A DNA stretch of 64,000 nucleotides from Microbacterium sp. lyk4-40-TSB-66 (GCF_030209475.1 NZ_JARVRW010000015.1:1-64000); one strand, 5' to 3'. Positions 46,976-56,312 are shown, counted from the stretch's first letter. Notes: generated from the sequence alone by a model not told the origin. Program-made: numbers and translations.

Positions 46976-48321
46976 GCATCTACACCCGCCTGACCGTCTC
47001 CGGCTCGGAGCGTCGAGCCGAGGTCGTCGTCCCCAGCGGCGAGCCCGTCGGCGCCGCGCTGCCGCGCCTGCTCGACCTGCTCGGCGAGACCGCCGGCACC
47101 GTCGAGCGGCCACTCGCCGTCATCGCGCCCGACGGCGAGCAGATCGACATCGCCCTGACGCCCCACCAGCTGGATCTCGTCGACGGCACCCTCGTGCGCC
47201 TCGTGCGCCTGGACGCCGCGCCGCCCCCGCCCGTGGTGATCGACGTGACCGACGCCGCGGCCGATGCGCACGACGCCCGTCCCGACCGGTGGGACGACCG
47301 GGCTCGAACCGTCGCGGGGGGAACGGGGATCGCCGTGGCCTTCGCCGTCGCGGGCCTGTTGTCGCCGTGGCCGTCGCCGACCGTCGCCGCGTTCGCCTCG
47401 CTCGTCGCGGCCGTCGTGCTGGTGGCCGTGTCCACCGGCGTCGGTCTCGGCGGGCTCCACCGTCTGTCGACGTGCGTGTCGGCCGCGGCAGCCGGTCTCG
47501 CGCTGCCCGCGGGAACCGCGACGACGTCGGCACTGACCTCCCACGGGTTCATCGGGGCCGCCCCCCTCGTGGGAGGGATCGCCGCGGCCCTCGCGACGGG
47601 GTTCACCGTCGCCCTCCTCGGTGCCGGCGTCGCGCACCGCCGTCGCGGCGCAGCATCCGGCGGAGCGCTGGGCGCGGTGCTGTCGTCCGTGCTGCTCGGG
47701 CTCGTCCTCGGCGGGGTGGATGCCGTTGCGGCCGCGGCCGTCACGGGCGTCATCGCCGCATTCGCCACCGGTCCGCTGCCCTGGATCGCCCTGTCGGCCG
47801 CCGGGCTCACCGACCTCGACCAGCGCGCCGCAGACGGCGCCCCGCCGGCCCGCCCCCGCGCCTTCGCCGCGATCGACGAGGCCTATGCCGCGCTCACGTG
47901 GAGCGTGGGGGCCGTGGCATCCGTCCTCGGGGTCACCGGCGTCGTGCTCGCGTTCTCGGGCACGGTCTGGACCGAATTGCTCGCGCTGGCGTTCTTCCTC
48001 GTCGCCGCACTCCGCACGCGCGCGTTCCCCCTGCGTCGGCAGGGCTGGCTGCTGTGGACGGCCGCGGGCGCGATCGCCGCAGCGGGTCTGACGGTGCTGC
48101 TCTCGGGCGACCTCGGTTGGGTCGGCGCGGGTGCGGCGATCGTCTTGGCCGCCCTCATCGCGACGATGGTGCTGGTCCGACCCCGTCCGCACGTGCGGGC
48201 GCGGTTGCGCGGCCTGGGCAATGTCGTCGAGACCCTCGCCGTCGTCTCGCTGGTGCCGCTGCTCGTGGGGGCGCTCGGGGTGTACGCCGATCTGCTCGGC
48301 ATGTTCGGCGGACGTTCGTGA
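46972..48321 (+). CDS. eccD: Type VII secretion integral membrane protein EccD
   Basis: A 449-residue protein: an N-terminal ubiquitin-like (YukD-type) domain (SIYTRLTVSGSERRAEVVVPSGEPVG, residues 1 to about 85) followed by about eleven hydrophobic helices separated by short loops. EccD forms the membrane channel core of ESX systems with EccC. It starts at GTG 46972 in an overlap and ends in an overlap with the MinD-like gene. One long loop (ARPRAFAAIDEAYAALTWSVG) lies in the middle. Confidence 0.88.
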   Translation: MSIYTRLTVSGSERRAEVVVPSGEPVGAALPRLLDLLGETAGTVERPLAVIAPDGEQIDIALTPHQLDLVDGTLVRLVRLDAAPPPPVVIDVTDAAADAHDARPDRWDDRARTVAGGTGIAVAFAVAGLLSPWPSPTVAAFASLVAAVVLVAVSTGVGLGGLHRLSTCVSAAAAGLALPAGTATTSALTSHGFIGAAPLVGGIAAALATGFTVALLGAGVAHRRRGAASGGALGAVLSSVLLGLVLGGVDAVAAAAVTGVIAAFATGPLPWIALSAAGLTDLDQRAADGAPPARPRAFAAIDEAYAALTWSVGAVASVLGVTGVVLAFSGTVWTELLALAFFLVAALRTRAFPLRRQGWLLWTAAGAIAAAGLTVLLSGDLGWVGAGAAIVLAALIATMVLVRPRPHVRARLRGLGNVVETLAVVSLVPLLVGALGVYADLLGMFGGRS

Positions 48322-49112
48322 GCGTGCTCGACCTGCGCGCGGTGTCGACCGCCGTGTTCGGCAGCGGTGCCGACGGCCGCGTCCGGCTGACGCAGTGGGA
48401 TGCCGCGATCCGCGGTGGCCTGTCGACGACGCGCCGGGTGGGCGTCGTGTCGCTGTCACCGGGCGCCGGCACCAGCACCGTCGCCCACCAGCTCACGCTC
48501 GCGATCGCGGGGCGCCGCAGCGAGCCGGTGCTCGCCGTCGACGTCTCGACCGGGGCCGCGGGTCTCGCCGGGCGCCTGGGTGCGAGCCCGGTCGCCCCCG
48601 ATGAGACGCGAGCCGCCGCGCGCACCACCGCGGAGGCCCTCAGCGGTCTCGCCGAGCGCGATGGCGTCGTGGCGCTCCGACCTCGCGACACCGCAGACGC
48701 GGTGGGCGCGTGGCTCGGCGAAGCGGCGCCCATCGCCCGCTTCTTCGACGTCGCGGTCACCGATTTCGGAACGCGGCATCCGGTGGTCGATCTCGCCGCG
48801 TGCGCGGCGCTGTGCGACGTCGTCTGCCTCGTGAGCGACGCTCGTCGAGCTTCGGCGGAGCATGCCCGGTCGGTCGTCGACGCCGTGCGCGCTCTGCCCG
48901 AATCGCCGGTGGTCGCCCTCGCGCTGGTCGATCACGCACGCGAGGGCGACGGCGTCGCCCGGGCGATCGCCACCGGAACCGACCACGCCGTGCTGCCGCT
49001 CCCGTTCGATGCCGGACTCGCAGCGGGCGGGCGGGCGCGCCGCTCGGCCACGCACCTCGCGATCCTCCGCCTCGCGGCCGCCGTGGTGGGGGCGACGGGG
49101 AGGCCCTCGTGA
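48318..49112 (+). CDS. MinD/ParA-like protein with degenerate P-loop
   Basis: A 264-residue protein of SIMIBI/MinD-like pattern: RVGVVSLSPGAGTSTVAHQLTLAIAGRR at residues about 38-65, VLAVDVSTGAAGLAGRL (switch-like), and VVCLVSDARRASAEHARSVVDAVRAL. The Walker A would be GGxGKS/T, but here it is SPGAGTST with no lysine, so ATP hydrolysis is doubtful. ESX loci often hold a related EspI/MinD gene. It is coupled by overlaps to eccD and eccC, which implies a stoichiometric role in the assembly. Confidence 0.72.
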   Translation: MSVLDLRAVSTAVFGSGADGRVRLTQWDAAIRGGLSTTRRVGVVSLSPGAGTSTVAHQLTLAIAGRRSEPVLAVDVSTGAAGLAGRLGASPVAPDETRAAARTTAEALSGLAERDGVVALRPRDTADAVGAWLGEAAPIARFFDVAVTDFGTRHPVVDLAACAALCDVVCLVSDARRASAEHARSVVDAVRALPESPVVALALVDHAREGDGVARAIATGTDHAVLPLPFDAGLAAGGRARRSATHLAILRLAAAVVGATGRPS

Positions 49113-52100
49113 CCGTCCGCATCGTCCATCGCCCGGCCCGCATCAGCGAGGCCCTCGAGCCCGCCCCCGACGTCGTCCTCGCCCCGCCGCCGCCGATCGG
49201 CGAGGGCAATACCGGGTTCCCGCTCCAGTCGCTTCTTCCGATCGTCGGCAGCCTGTCGTCGATCACGATGATCGTGCTGCTGCGCAACAACCCGATCATG
49301 GTCGTGGTCGGCGCCGTCATCCTCGTGGTCGCGCTCGTCGGCGGCCTCGGCATGGCGCTCACCCAGCGCGGGAACGCCGCCCGCCAGCGCCGCGTACAAC
49401 GCGAGCGCTACCTCGACTACCTCGAGGAGACACGCGAAGACGTACGCCGCACCGCCGACGCCCAGCGCCGCAGAGCCCTTGCGCTGCACCCCGCCCCCGG
49501 CACGCTCGTCGAGATCGCAGCCGACCCGGCCCGCCGCTGGGAGCGACGTCCGGGCGACGCCGACTTCCTGCGCGCGCGAATCGGCACCGGCGACCTGCGG
49601 GCCGTCGACGTCGCGCTCCCGCCCGAGCAGAATCCCGTGCAACCCTTCGACCCCGTGATGCGCGAGTCGGCCGAGCGGATGGTGCGCCTGGCGGGCGTCT
49701 CCCAGGGGATGCCGGCGACGGTCGACCTCGAACGCGGCGGACAGGTCTCGCTCGTCGGCGCGCGCAGCGACACCCTTCCCATCGCCCGCGCCCTCGCCGC
49801 GCAGATCGCCGCGTTCCACTCCCCCGACGACGTCCACGTCGCCCTCGCCGTGGCTCCCGCGCAGCGCGACGACTGGCACGGGTTCGACCTCCTCCCCCAC
49901 GTGACGGGCGACACACCCCCCGCCGGAGCCGTCACGGCCCGGCGGATCGCACCGAGCCTCGACGAGCTGCTGTCGCTGCTGCGCGACGAGCTCCGCGACC
50001 GCGTCGCCACCGCCGCCGCCTCCCGGCGCGCGGGTCGGCGCACCAAACCCGGCCGCCTCGTGGTCTTCGTCGACGAGGCCGACCATGCGGCGTCCCCCGT
50101 CCCCCGCCTCGACGCCGCCCTGGATCTCACCGCGCTCGGCGTCACGGTGGTGCACCTCGTCGACGACCGACTCAAGGAGCCGACCACGGTCGCCGCCCGC
50201 GTCACCGTCGACGACGGTGTCGCCACCATCGAGACGCCCGGGTCGGGGGAGGCAGCCGTCGGCGGCATCCGGATCGATGCGTTCACCCCCGCCGCCCTCG
50301 AGATCGTCGCTCGTCCCCTCGCGGGGCTGCGCCTTCGCCGCACGTCGGCCGAAGACACCGGCACCGCCCTCGCCCCCGACGTGACGCAGCTGATCGGCGT
50401 GGCCGACGTGGACGCCATCGACACCGCCGCCGCCTGGCGCACCCGGAGCGCTGCGGAGTTCCTCCGCGTGCCGATCGGCGTCGACGACCGCGGCGGGCCG
50501 GTGCTGCTCGACCTGAAGGAATCGGCGCAGCTCGGCATGGGTCCTCACGGCATCTGCATCGGCGCGACCGGCTCGGGCAAGAGCGAGCTGCTGCGCACGC
50601 TCATCCTGGGTCTCGCGCTGACGCACGCGCCCGACGACCTCAGCATGATCCTCGTCGATTACAAGGGCGGCGCAGCGTTCGCCCCGTTCGCGCGACTCCC
50701 GCACGTCGCCGGCATCATCGACAACCTCGCCGACGATCCGCAGCTCACCGAGCGCGCCCGCGCCAGCATCCAGGGCGAGGTCGTCCGTCGACAGCGCCTG
50801 CTGAAGGATGCCGGCAACGCGGCATCCATCGGTCACTACCGGCAGCTGCGGCGTGACCGCCCGGAACTGCCTGCCCTGCCGCACCTGTTCCTCGTCATCG
50901 ACGAGTTCGGCGAGCTGCTCACCGCCGAGCCCGACTTCGTCGAACTCCTGCTCACCATCGGGCGCATCGGCCGCTCGATCGGGGTGCACCTGCTGCTGTC
51001 GAGCCAGCGCATCGAGGCCGGACGACTGCGCGGGCTCGACACGTACCTCTCCTACCGCATCGGTCTCCGCACGTTCTCGGAATCGGAGTCGGCCGTCGTC
51101 CTCGACACCCCCGACGCGTTCCACCTCCCTGCGATCCCCGGCTTCGGCTACCTCAAGGTCGACACGTCGGTCTACACGCGGTTCCGCGCCGGCTACGTCT
51201 CGGGCCCCGTCCCCGACCCCGTCGAGTCGGGCCCCCGCCATGACGACGCGCCTCCCGTGCTCCCCCTGGGCGCCTACGACCTCCCCGACGAGACCCCCGA
51301 CGACGAACACCTCGACAGCTCCCAACCCGAGACGCCGACCACCGGTCGTACCCTCGTGCAGGCGGCGACCTCGCAGCTGGCGCGCGGAATCTCCCGCACC
51401 CGGCCGGTGTGGCTGCCCCCATTGCCGCCCGTGCTGACGCTCGGCGGAGTGCTGCCGCAGGCCGACGGCGCCGGCACTCTGCGCGCGCCGATGGGCCTGC
51501 TCGACGATCCGTCGACGCAGACGCAGGGGCCGTGGATGCTCGACCTCACGCGCTCGGGCGGACACGTCTCGATCACCGGCGCCCCCCAGTCGGGGCGCTC
51601 GATGTTCTTGCGCACCCTCGCCGCATCACTGGCCTTCACGCACTCGCCGCGTCAGGTCAGCATCTACGGAATGGACCTCACCGGCGGCGGACTCGCGCGC
51701 ATCGAGCCGTTCCCGCACGTGGGAGGTGTCGCCACCCGGGGCAACCGGGAGCGGCTCACGCGCCTGCTCGAAGAGCTCACGGGCATGCTCGCCGTGCGAG
51801 AGCGCGTGTTCCGCGACCACGGCCTCGACTCCCTCGCCGACATGCGCCGCCAGCACGCGGCCGGGCGCCTCCCCGACCTTCCGAGCGCCGATGTCGTGCT
51901 GCTCGTCGACGGCCTCGGGGCGCTGCGGCAGGACTTCGAAGACCTCGAGACGCCGCTCGGCCAGCTGCTCGAGCGCGGCGGGAGCTTCGGCATCCACGTC
52001 GTCGTCGCCCTGTCGCGCTGGAACGAACTGCGCATGAACCTGCAGGGACTCATCGGCACGCGTCTCGAACTCAAGCTCAACGACCCGGCCGACTCGCAGA

Positions 52101-53362
52101 TCGCCCGGAAGCTCTCCACGACGCTTCGCGCCGACGAGCCGGGCCGTGTGCTGACCGATGCGAAACTGTTCGCCCAGGTCGCGCTGCCCCTGCTCGAAGA
52201 GGTGGATGACGGCGACACCGGAGAAGCCCTCGAGCAGCTCGCCCGTGAGAGCGCGGCGCGATGGGGCGGTCAGGGGGCGGCGCCGATCCGTCTGCTGCCC
52301 GAGGTGCTGGATCCGACCGACCTGCCCGACGCGATCGACGAACCGGATGCCGTACCCCTCGGCCTCCGGCAGGACACGATGCAGCCCGTCACCCTCGACA
52401 TCGCCACGCGCGACCCGCACCTGCTCGTGCTCGGCGACAGCCGGTGCGGCAAGACGACGGTGCTCCGGGGCATCGTGCAGGGAGCGATCGATCGGCACTC
52501 GCCGGAAGACCTCGTCGTCGCCCTCATGGACGCCCGCGGTGACCTGGCATCCGAGATCCCCGACGCCTACCTCGGCGGGCACGCCACCTCCGGCCGGCAG
52601 GCGCGGCTGCTGGCGGAGTCGATCGCGGTCGAGCTCGAGAAGCGGCAGAGCGACCGCGACTCGGGCCCGCGCATCCTCGTGGTCGCCGACGACTTCGACA
52701 TCCTCGCCGCGGGCGGCACGGAGCCGCTTCGGCCCCTGCTGCCCTACCTGGCGTCGGCGCGCGATCTGCGGCTGAACGTGGTCGTGAGCCGCCCGGTGGC
52801 CGGTGCCTCGCGGGCGATGTTCGATCTGGCGCTCCAGGGCATCCGCGACACCGGCGGCACGACCCTCATCATGTCGGGCGACCGCTCCGAAGGGGCGCTG
52901 CTGCCGAAGCTGTATGCGGAGCCGATGATCGCCGGCCGTGGTCGGCTCGCCCGCCGCGGCGACCGGCCGACACTGGTGCAGGTCGCGAACTTCGCCGCCG
53001 GCGAGGTGGAAGGCGACCTGCCGGCCGACCGGGGCGCCGCGTCGATGGATGCCACGGCCCCGGCAGTCGATACCACCGCGCTCGGCATCCCCACCCCGGG
53101 CTTCGACACCACCGCGCCCGGCATCACTGCCCCGCCCCGCGACACCACCTCCCCCGGCATCCCCACCCCGGTTGTCGACACCACCGCGCCCGGCAACACG
53201 ACCCCGCCCCGCGACACCACCTCCCCCGGCATCCCCACCCCGGTTGTCGACACCGCCGCGCCCGGCAACACGACCCCGCCCGGCCACCCCACCGCGCCCT
53301 CGACGATCGACGGCGAGCAGCCGCCCCTGACCCGACGACGGAGGAACCGTGCCCCGCAGTAG
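49109..53362 (+). CDS. eccC: ESX-type ATPase EccC (three FtsK/SpoIIIE domains)
   Basis: A 1417-residue motor of type VII secretion. Two membrane segments (about 40-85) are followed by three ATPase domains. Domain 1 has Walker A GATGSGKSELL (about 487) and Walker B LFLVIDEFGEL. Domain 2 has GAPQSGRSMFL (about 824), where Arg replaces the Lys. Domain 3 has GDSRCGKTTVL (about 1109) and VVADDFD. Domain 1 is thought to hydrolyse ATP while the others bind substrate signal. Residues about 1320-1392 are three copies of a 24-residue Pro/Thr-rich unit (DTTSPGIPTPVVDTTAPGN). The GTG start overlaps the MinD-like gene. EccB, EccE and mycosin are not in the window. Confidence 0.92.
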   Translation: MTVRIVHRPARISEALEPAPDVVLAPPPPIGEGNTGFPLQSLLPIVGSLSSITMIVLLRNNPIMVVVGAVILVVALVGGLGMALTQRGNAARQRRVQRERYLDYLEETREDVRRTADAQRRRALALHPAPGTLVEIAADPARRWERRPGDADFLRARIGTGDLRAVDVALPPEQNPVQPFDPVMRESAERMVRLAGVSQGMPATVDLERGGQVSLVGARSDTLPIARALAAQIAAFHSPDDVHVALAVAPAQRDDWHGFDLLPHVTGDTPPAGAVTARRIAPSLDELLSLLRDELRDRVATAAASRRAGRRTKPGRLVVFVDEADHAASPVPRLDAALDLTALGVTVVHLVDDRLKEPTTVAARVTVDDGVATIETPGSGEAAVGGIRIDAFTPAALEIVARPLAGLRLRRTSAEDTGTALAPDVTQLIGVADVDAIDTAAAWRTRSAAEFLRVPIGVDDRGGPVLLDLKESAQLGMGPHGICIGATGSGKSELLRTLILGLALTHAPDDLSMILVDYKGGAAFAPFARLPHVAGIIDNLADDPQLTERARASIQGEVVRRQRLLKDAGNAASIGHYRQLRRDRPELPALPHLFLVIDEFGELLTAEPDFVELLLTIGRIGRSIGVHLLLSSQRIEAGRLRGLDTYLSYRIGLRTFSESESAVVLDTPDAFHLPAIPGFGYLKVDTSVYTRFRAGYVSGPVPDPVESGPRHDDAPPVLPLGAYDLPDETPDDEHLDSSQPETPTTGRTLVQAATSQLARGISRTRPVWLPPLPPVLTLGGVLPQADGAGTLRAPMGLLDDPSTQTQGPWMLDLTRSGGHVSITGAPQSGRSMFLRTLAASLAFTHSPRQVSIYGMDLTGGGLARIEPFPHVGGVATRGNRERLTRLLEELTGMLAVRERVFRDHGLDSLADMRRQHAAGRLPDLPSADVVLLVDGLGALRQDFEDLETPLGQLLERGGSFGIHVVVALSRWNELRMNLQGLIGTRLELKLNDPADSQIARKLSTTLRADEPGRVLTDAKLFAQVALPLLEEVDDGDTGEALEQLARESAARWGGQGAAPIRLLPEVLDPTDLPDAIDEPDAVPLGLRQDTMQPVTLDIATRDPHLLVLGDSRCGKTTVLRGIVQGAIDRHSPEDLVVALMDARGDLASEIPDAYLGGHATSGRQARLLAESIAVELEKRQSDRDSGPRILVVADDFDILAAGGTEPLRPLLPYLASARDLRLNVVVSRPVAGASRAMFDLALQGIRDTGGTTLIMSGDRSEGALLPKLYAEPMIAGRGRLARRGDRPTLVQVANFAAGEVEGDLPADRGAASMDATAPAVDTTALGIPTPGFDTTAPGITAPPRDTTSPGIPTPVVDTTAPGNTTPPRDTTSPGIPTPVVDTAAPGNTTPPGHPTAPSTIDGEQPPLTRRRRNRAPQ
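53069..53284 (+). repeat. In-frame tandem repeat in eccC, 72-bp unit, three copies
   Basis: Copies at 53069-53140, 53141-53212 and 53213-53284; the second and third are nearly identical over most of their length and the first has more changes. The 24-residue unit keeps the frame and encodes Asp-Thr/Pro-rich sequence near the EccC C-terminus, likely a disordered linker. Confidence 0.9.
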
Positions 53363-53711
53363 TGTCGCGTTCACGCGCGAGCCCATCGACATCGCGGCGC
53401 TGGCGGAGGCCGTGTCGGCGGTGCTCACGCCCGAGGAGCTGGCGGCGACGCCCATCGAGGTGCGCCCGCTCGACGACGGCGCGGCCGCGCAGGTCGTGAT
53501 GCTCGACCGGGTCGTGCTCACGGTGCTGCGTCCGCGGCTCCTGCCGTCACCGGCGGAGGTCGCCCGCGTCTACGGTGCCGTCGAGCGACCGGCCGATGCG
53601 GGTTGGTCGACCGACTGCTACACGACGTGGGAGCCCGAGGGCGTCATCGGTGTGCGCCTGGTCGAGGCCGCGGCCGCCGCCCGGGGCGGCACGGCGGTGC
53701 ACCTGGGCTGA
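53349..53711 (+). CDS. Small ESX-locus hypothetical protein
   Basis: A 120-residue soluble protein starting at GTG 53349 within the end of eccC (14-bp overlap). It reads IDIAALAEAVSAVLTPEELAATPIEVRPL, AAQVVMLDRVVLTVLRPRLLPSP, and TDCYTTWEPEGVIGVRLVEAAAAARGG. No family is recognised. Conserved coupling to eccC suggests a regulatory or assembly role. It is the last gene of the ESX-like operon. Confidence 0.7.
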   Translation: MPRSSVAFTREPIDIAALAEAVSAVLTPEELAATPIEVRPLDDGAAAQVVMLDRVVLTVLRPRLLPSPAEVARVYGAVERPADAGWSTDCYTTWEPEGVIGVRLVEAAAAARGGTAVHLG

Positions 53712-53871
53712 CCACCGTCTCTCGAACCGCTCGCGCCCCTGCCGGTGACGTGAAATGAACGCTCCCACGCAACGGTGTCTTCGTAGGAAGGTTGGCGTCA
53801 CGCTCCAACCGGAATGGTGTCCTCCCTCCCACGCTCCAAGTCCAAAGCCTCTTCTGTTGTAGTTTTGATAC

Positions 53872-55044
53872 GTGGATGCCAATCGGTTTGCAGAGTCGGT
53901 GTTCGGACGAGCGACGCGAGAGCCGGGCAAGAAGGACGCTTTCGTCTACTACTTGCCGAATCCCCTCCCTCGCCAGCTCGACTTGACGAGCACCGTCGTC
54001 GCATCTCTATCGGAGGCGGATGCGGCGCTCGGACACCTGCAAGGCCTCGGCATGCTCATCACCGATCCGACCCTGTTGATTGGTCCCTACCTGCGCCGCG
54101 AAGCCCTCGCCAGCTCCCGCATAGAAGGCACGCAAGCGTCGCTCTCGGACGTCTTTCAAGCGGAGGTGGACGCCGACGCTCGCAATGACGACACCGCCGA
54201 AGTTCATCGGTACCTACAGGCGACGAAGCAGGCGTATGAGCTGGCCACCACCCTCCCCCTCACGCAGCGGCTCATCCTGCAGGTACACGAGACCCTCCTG
54301 ACCGGAGTGCGAGGCGAGGAGAAGTCGCCGGGAGAGTTTCGCCGTTCTCCGGTGTGGGTGGGACGCGCGGGAGCGACGCCGGACAGTGCCACCTTCGTTC
54401 CTCCCTTACCCCAGCACCTCGGGGAGCTCCTCGCCGACTGGGAGCGATTCGTCAACGACGACGGCCGCGCACTACCAGCGCTCATCCAGGCGGCGCTCAT
54501 GCACTACCAGTTCGAGACGATCCACCCGTTCCTGGACGGCAACGGTCGGATCGGGCGTCTTCTCATCAACCTCCTCCTGATGGATCGAAAGCGTCTCCCC
54601 CTTCCCCTCCTGTATCTCTCGAACTACTTCGAGACTCATCGCGAGGAGTACTACGAACGACTGCACGCAGTGCGCGAGGAGGCGGACATCGAGGGGTGGT
54701 TTGTTTTCTTCCTCGATGCGGTGAGGGCGCAGGCAGACGACGCCGTCGCACGCTCTCGCCGTCTCATCTCCATCCGCGAGGCCTACCATGCGGACGCAAT
54801 CAAGGAGCGCTCAAGCTTGCCGCGACTCGTCGACATCATCGTCCGCAACCCCTTCGTCACAGTCAAGTCCGTCCAGGACGGCCTGGACCTCACGAACCAA
54901 GGAGCTCGCAACCTCATCAAGAACGCGGAGACTCGAGGCTGGCTCCGCTCTCTCGGCACCCACGGTCGCGGAGGGCGCGAGCGATGGTATGCGCCCGCGA
55001 TCTTCGAGGTGATCGAGATGCCGATGCGCTACGACGACAAGTGA
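53872..55044 (+). CDS. Fic family protein, class II (N-terminal inhibitory motif)
   Basis: A 390-residue protein. The Fic catalytic loop HPFLDGNGRIGR (218-229) is complete (HPFxxGNGRxxR), so AMP or nucleotide transfer to a hydroxyl side chain is predicted. Upstream the inhibitory motif S-S-R-I-E-G (81-86) fits the class II [S/T]xxxE[G/N] pattern, so activity is autoinhibited. The C-terminus (SLPRLVDIIVRNPFVTVKSVQDGLDLTNQGARNLI) is a winged-helix-like domain. Base composition is lower in GC than the ESX genes, as is the upstream 100 bp. It is not coupled to the ESX operon, but it may be acquired cargo. Start GTG 53872. Confidence 0.9.
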   Translation: MDANRFAESVFGRATREPGKKDAFVYYLPNPLPRQLDLTSTVVASLSEADAALGHLQGLGMLITDPTLLIGPYLRREALASSRIEGTQASLSDVFQAEVDADARNDDTAEVHRYLQATKQAYELATTLPLTQRLILQVHETLLTGVRGEEKSPGEFRRSPVWVGRAGATPDSATFVPPLPQHLGELLADWERFVNDDGRALPALIQAALMHYQFETIHPFLDGNGRIGRLLINLLLMDRKRLPLPLLYLSNYFETHREEYYERLHAVREEADIEGWFVFFLDAVRAQADDAVARSRRLISIREAYHADAIKERSSLPRLVDIIVRNPFVTVKSVQDGLDLTNQGARNLIKNAETRGWLRSLGTHGRGGRERWYAPAIFEVIEMPMRYDDK

Positions 55045-55080
55045 CCGGATGCCACGGTCGCCAGGCCGCGGCATCCAGTC
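55043..55080. terminator. Shared hairpin between convergent fic and hydrolase genes
   Basis: gaccggatgccacgg (55043-55057) pairs with ccgcggcatccagtc (55066-55080) at 13 of 15 positions around an 8-nt loop. It overlaps the fic stop codon and lies 26 bp before the end of the hydrolase gene, so it can terminate both. The stem contains the ggatgcc/ggcatcc word common in this window. Confidence 0.75.
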
Positions 55081-55105
55081 GTGAAGACTCGGCTCAGACC
55101 CCGCT

Positions 55106-56182
55106 CTATACCGTGAGCGGCGCCACCTTCGCCAGGAACGTCAACGTCTCGGCCAACGCCTGCTGCGCCTCGGGACGGTCGAGGTGGAACTGGTACTCGT
55201 GCGGCAGCGCGGGGGTGTGATCCGCCGGCCAGAACAGCGTGGTCACGTCGACGTCGAGCTGCCGGAGCCGTTGCGCCATCGGGATCCCCTGCAACCAGGT
55301 CAGCCCGTCTCCGTTCCCGCCGCTGATGTAGGTCGGAGGGAATCCGGATGCCACGAACTCGATGGTCGACATCGTCGCGCCGGCACTCTCGACCGACCAG
55401 TCCTTGGTGCCGGTGTACGCCCACAGCGACGACGAGAACCCCCACCCGATCAGCCCGTTGAGGTCGTCCATCGACCGGAGGTCGTAGATGCCGCAGTTCA
55501 GCACGACCCCGACGATCTGCCGCGCCGAGAGCGCCGGTGTCAGGTCGAGCAGGTCGGCGTACTCGCTGTCGGTGGTGAGCGCGGCCACCTGGCTGGCGAG
55601 CTGCGCCCCCGCCGAGTCCCCCGCCAGGACGATCCGATCCGGGTCGACGGACAGGTCGTCGGCGTGCGCGTCGATGTAGGTCAGGGCGTCGTTGATCTGG
55701 CGCACCGCCGTCGGATAGACCTGCTCGGGGCCGAGGCTGTAGTTCAGCCCGATCGCGGTATAGCCGTGGGAGGCGAGGATGCGCAGGTAGGGGTCGACGT
55801 TCGCAGACGAGCCCGACACCCAGGCTCCCCCGTGGATCCAGATGACGACCGGGCGCCGCTCCCCCTCGTCGGCCGTGGTGAACAGGTCGAGAGTCGTGTC
55901 GTCGGCCCCCGCACCGTCCTGCGCGTCGCCGTAGGACACGCCGAGCTCGGTGCGCAGCGGCGTGTCGGGGACGTACCGCTGCATCTCGGCGACGGTCTCG
56001 GCACCGTTCTTCTCGAAGACCGCCCGCACGATCATCGCCGACGGCCACGGGGTGAGGGCGAAGACCGCGGAGACCACGAGCGCGACGCCCACGATGATCG
56101 CCGCGGACACGGCGAGACGCGGTCGCCTCCGCCGCCTCGTCGGGTGCTCGGCATCCCGCTGCGGCGTCATCGCTGCTCCCAT
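55106..56182 (-). CDS. Membrane-anchored alpha/beta hydrolase (HSL/esterase type)
   Basis: A 358-residue protein. A basic stretch (TRRRRRPRLA) precedes one membrane helix (VSAAIIVGVALVVSAVFAL), so the enzyme domain is outside the membrane or loosely anchored. The hydrolase signals are VVIWIHGGAWVSGSS (oxyanion) and VLAGDSAGAQLAS (nucleophile Ser in GDSAG), typical of the hormone-sensitive lipase/esterase group; a C-terminal His is in WPADHTPAL. Substrate is unknown. An in-frame ATG at 56170 is an alternative start. It converges on the Fic gene. Confidence 0.85.
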   Translation of the reverse strand: MGAAMTPQRDAEHPTRRRRRPRLAVSAAIIVGVALVVSAVFALTPWPSAMIVRAVFEKNGAETVAEMQRYVPDTPLRTELGVSYGDAQDGAGADDTTLDLFTTADEGERRPVVIWIHGGAWVSGSSANVDPYLRILASHGYTAIGLNYSLGPEQVYPTAVRQINDALTYIDAHADDLSVDPDRIVLAGDSAGAQLASQVAALTTDSEYADLLDLTPALSARQIVGVVLNCGIYDLRSMDDLNGLIGWGFSSSLWAYTGTKDWSVESAGATMSTIEFVASGFPPTYISGGNGDGLTWLQGIPMAQRLRQLDVDVTTLFWPADHTPALPHEYQFHLDRPEAQQALAETLTFLAKVAPLTV

Positions 56183-56312
56183 GGCTCTCCCCCCGGCTCA
56201 GTGTGGCAGGCGCGGCGGGACGCCGCGCGTTCCGCCGCCCGCCGACCACGGGAACGACGGATGCGGCAGGCGCGGTGGCGACGCCGTGGGCCCGCACCCC
56301 GCCGCCCGCGGG

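Noticed and set aside
48932..51565. Minus-strand open frame of 877 codons opposite eccC
   Set aside because: Shadow of eccC, which carries complete ATPase motifs.
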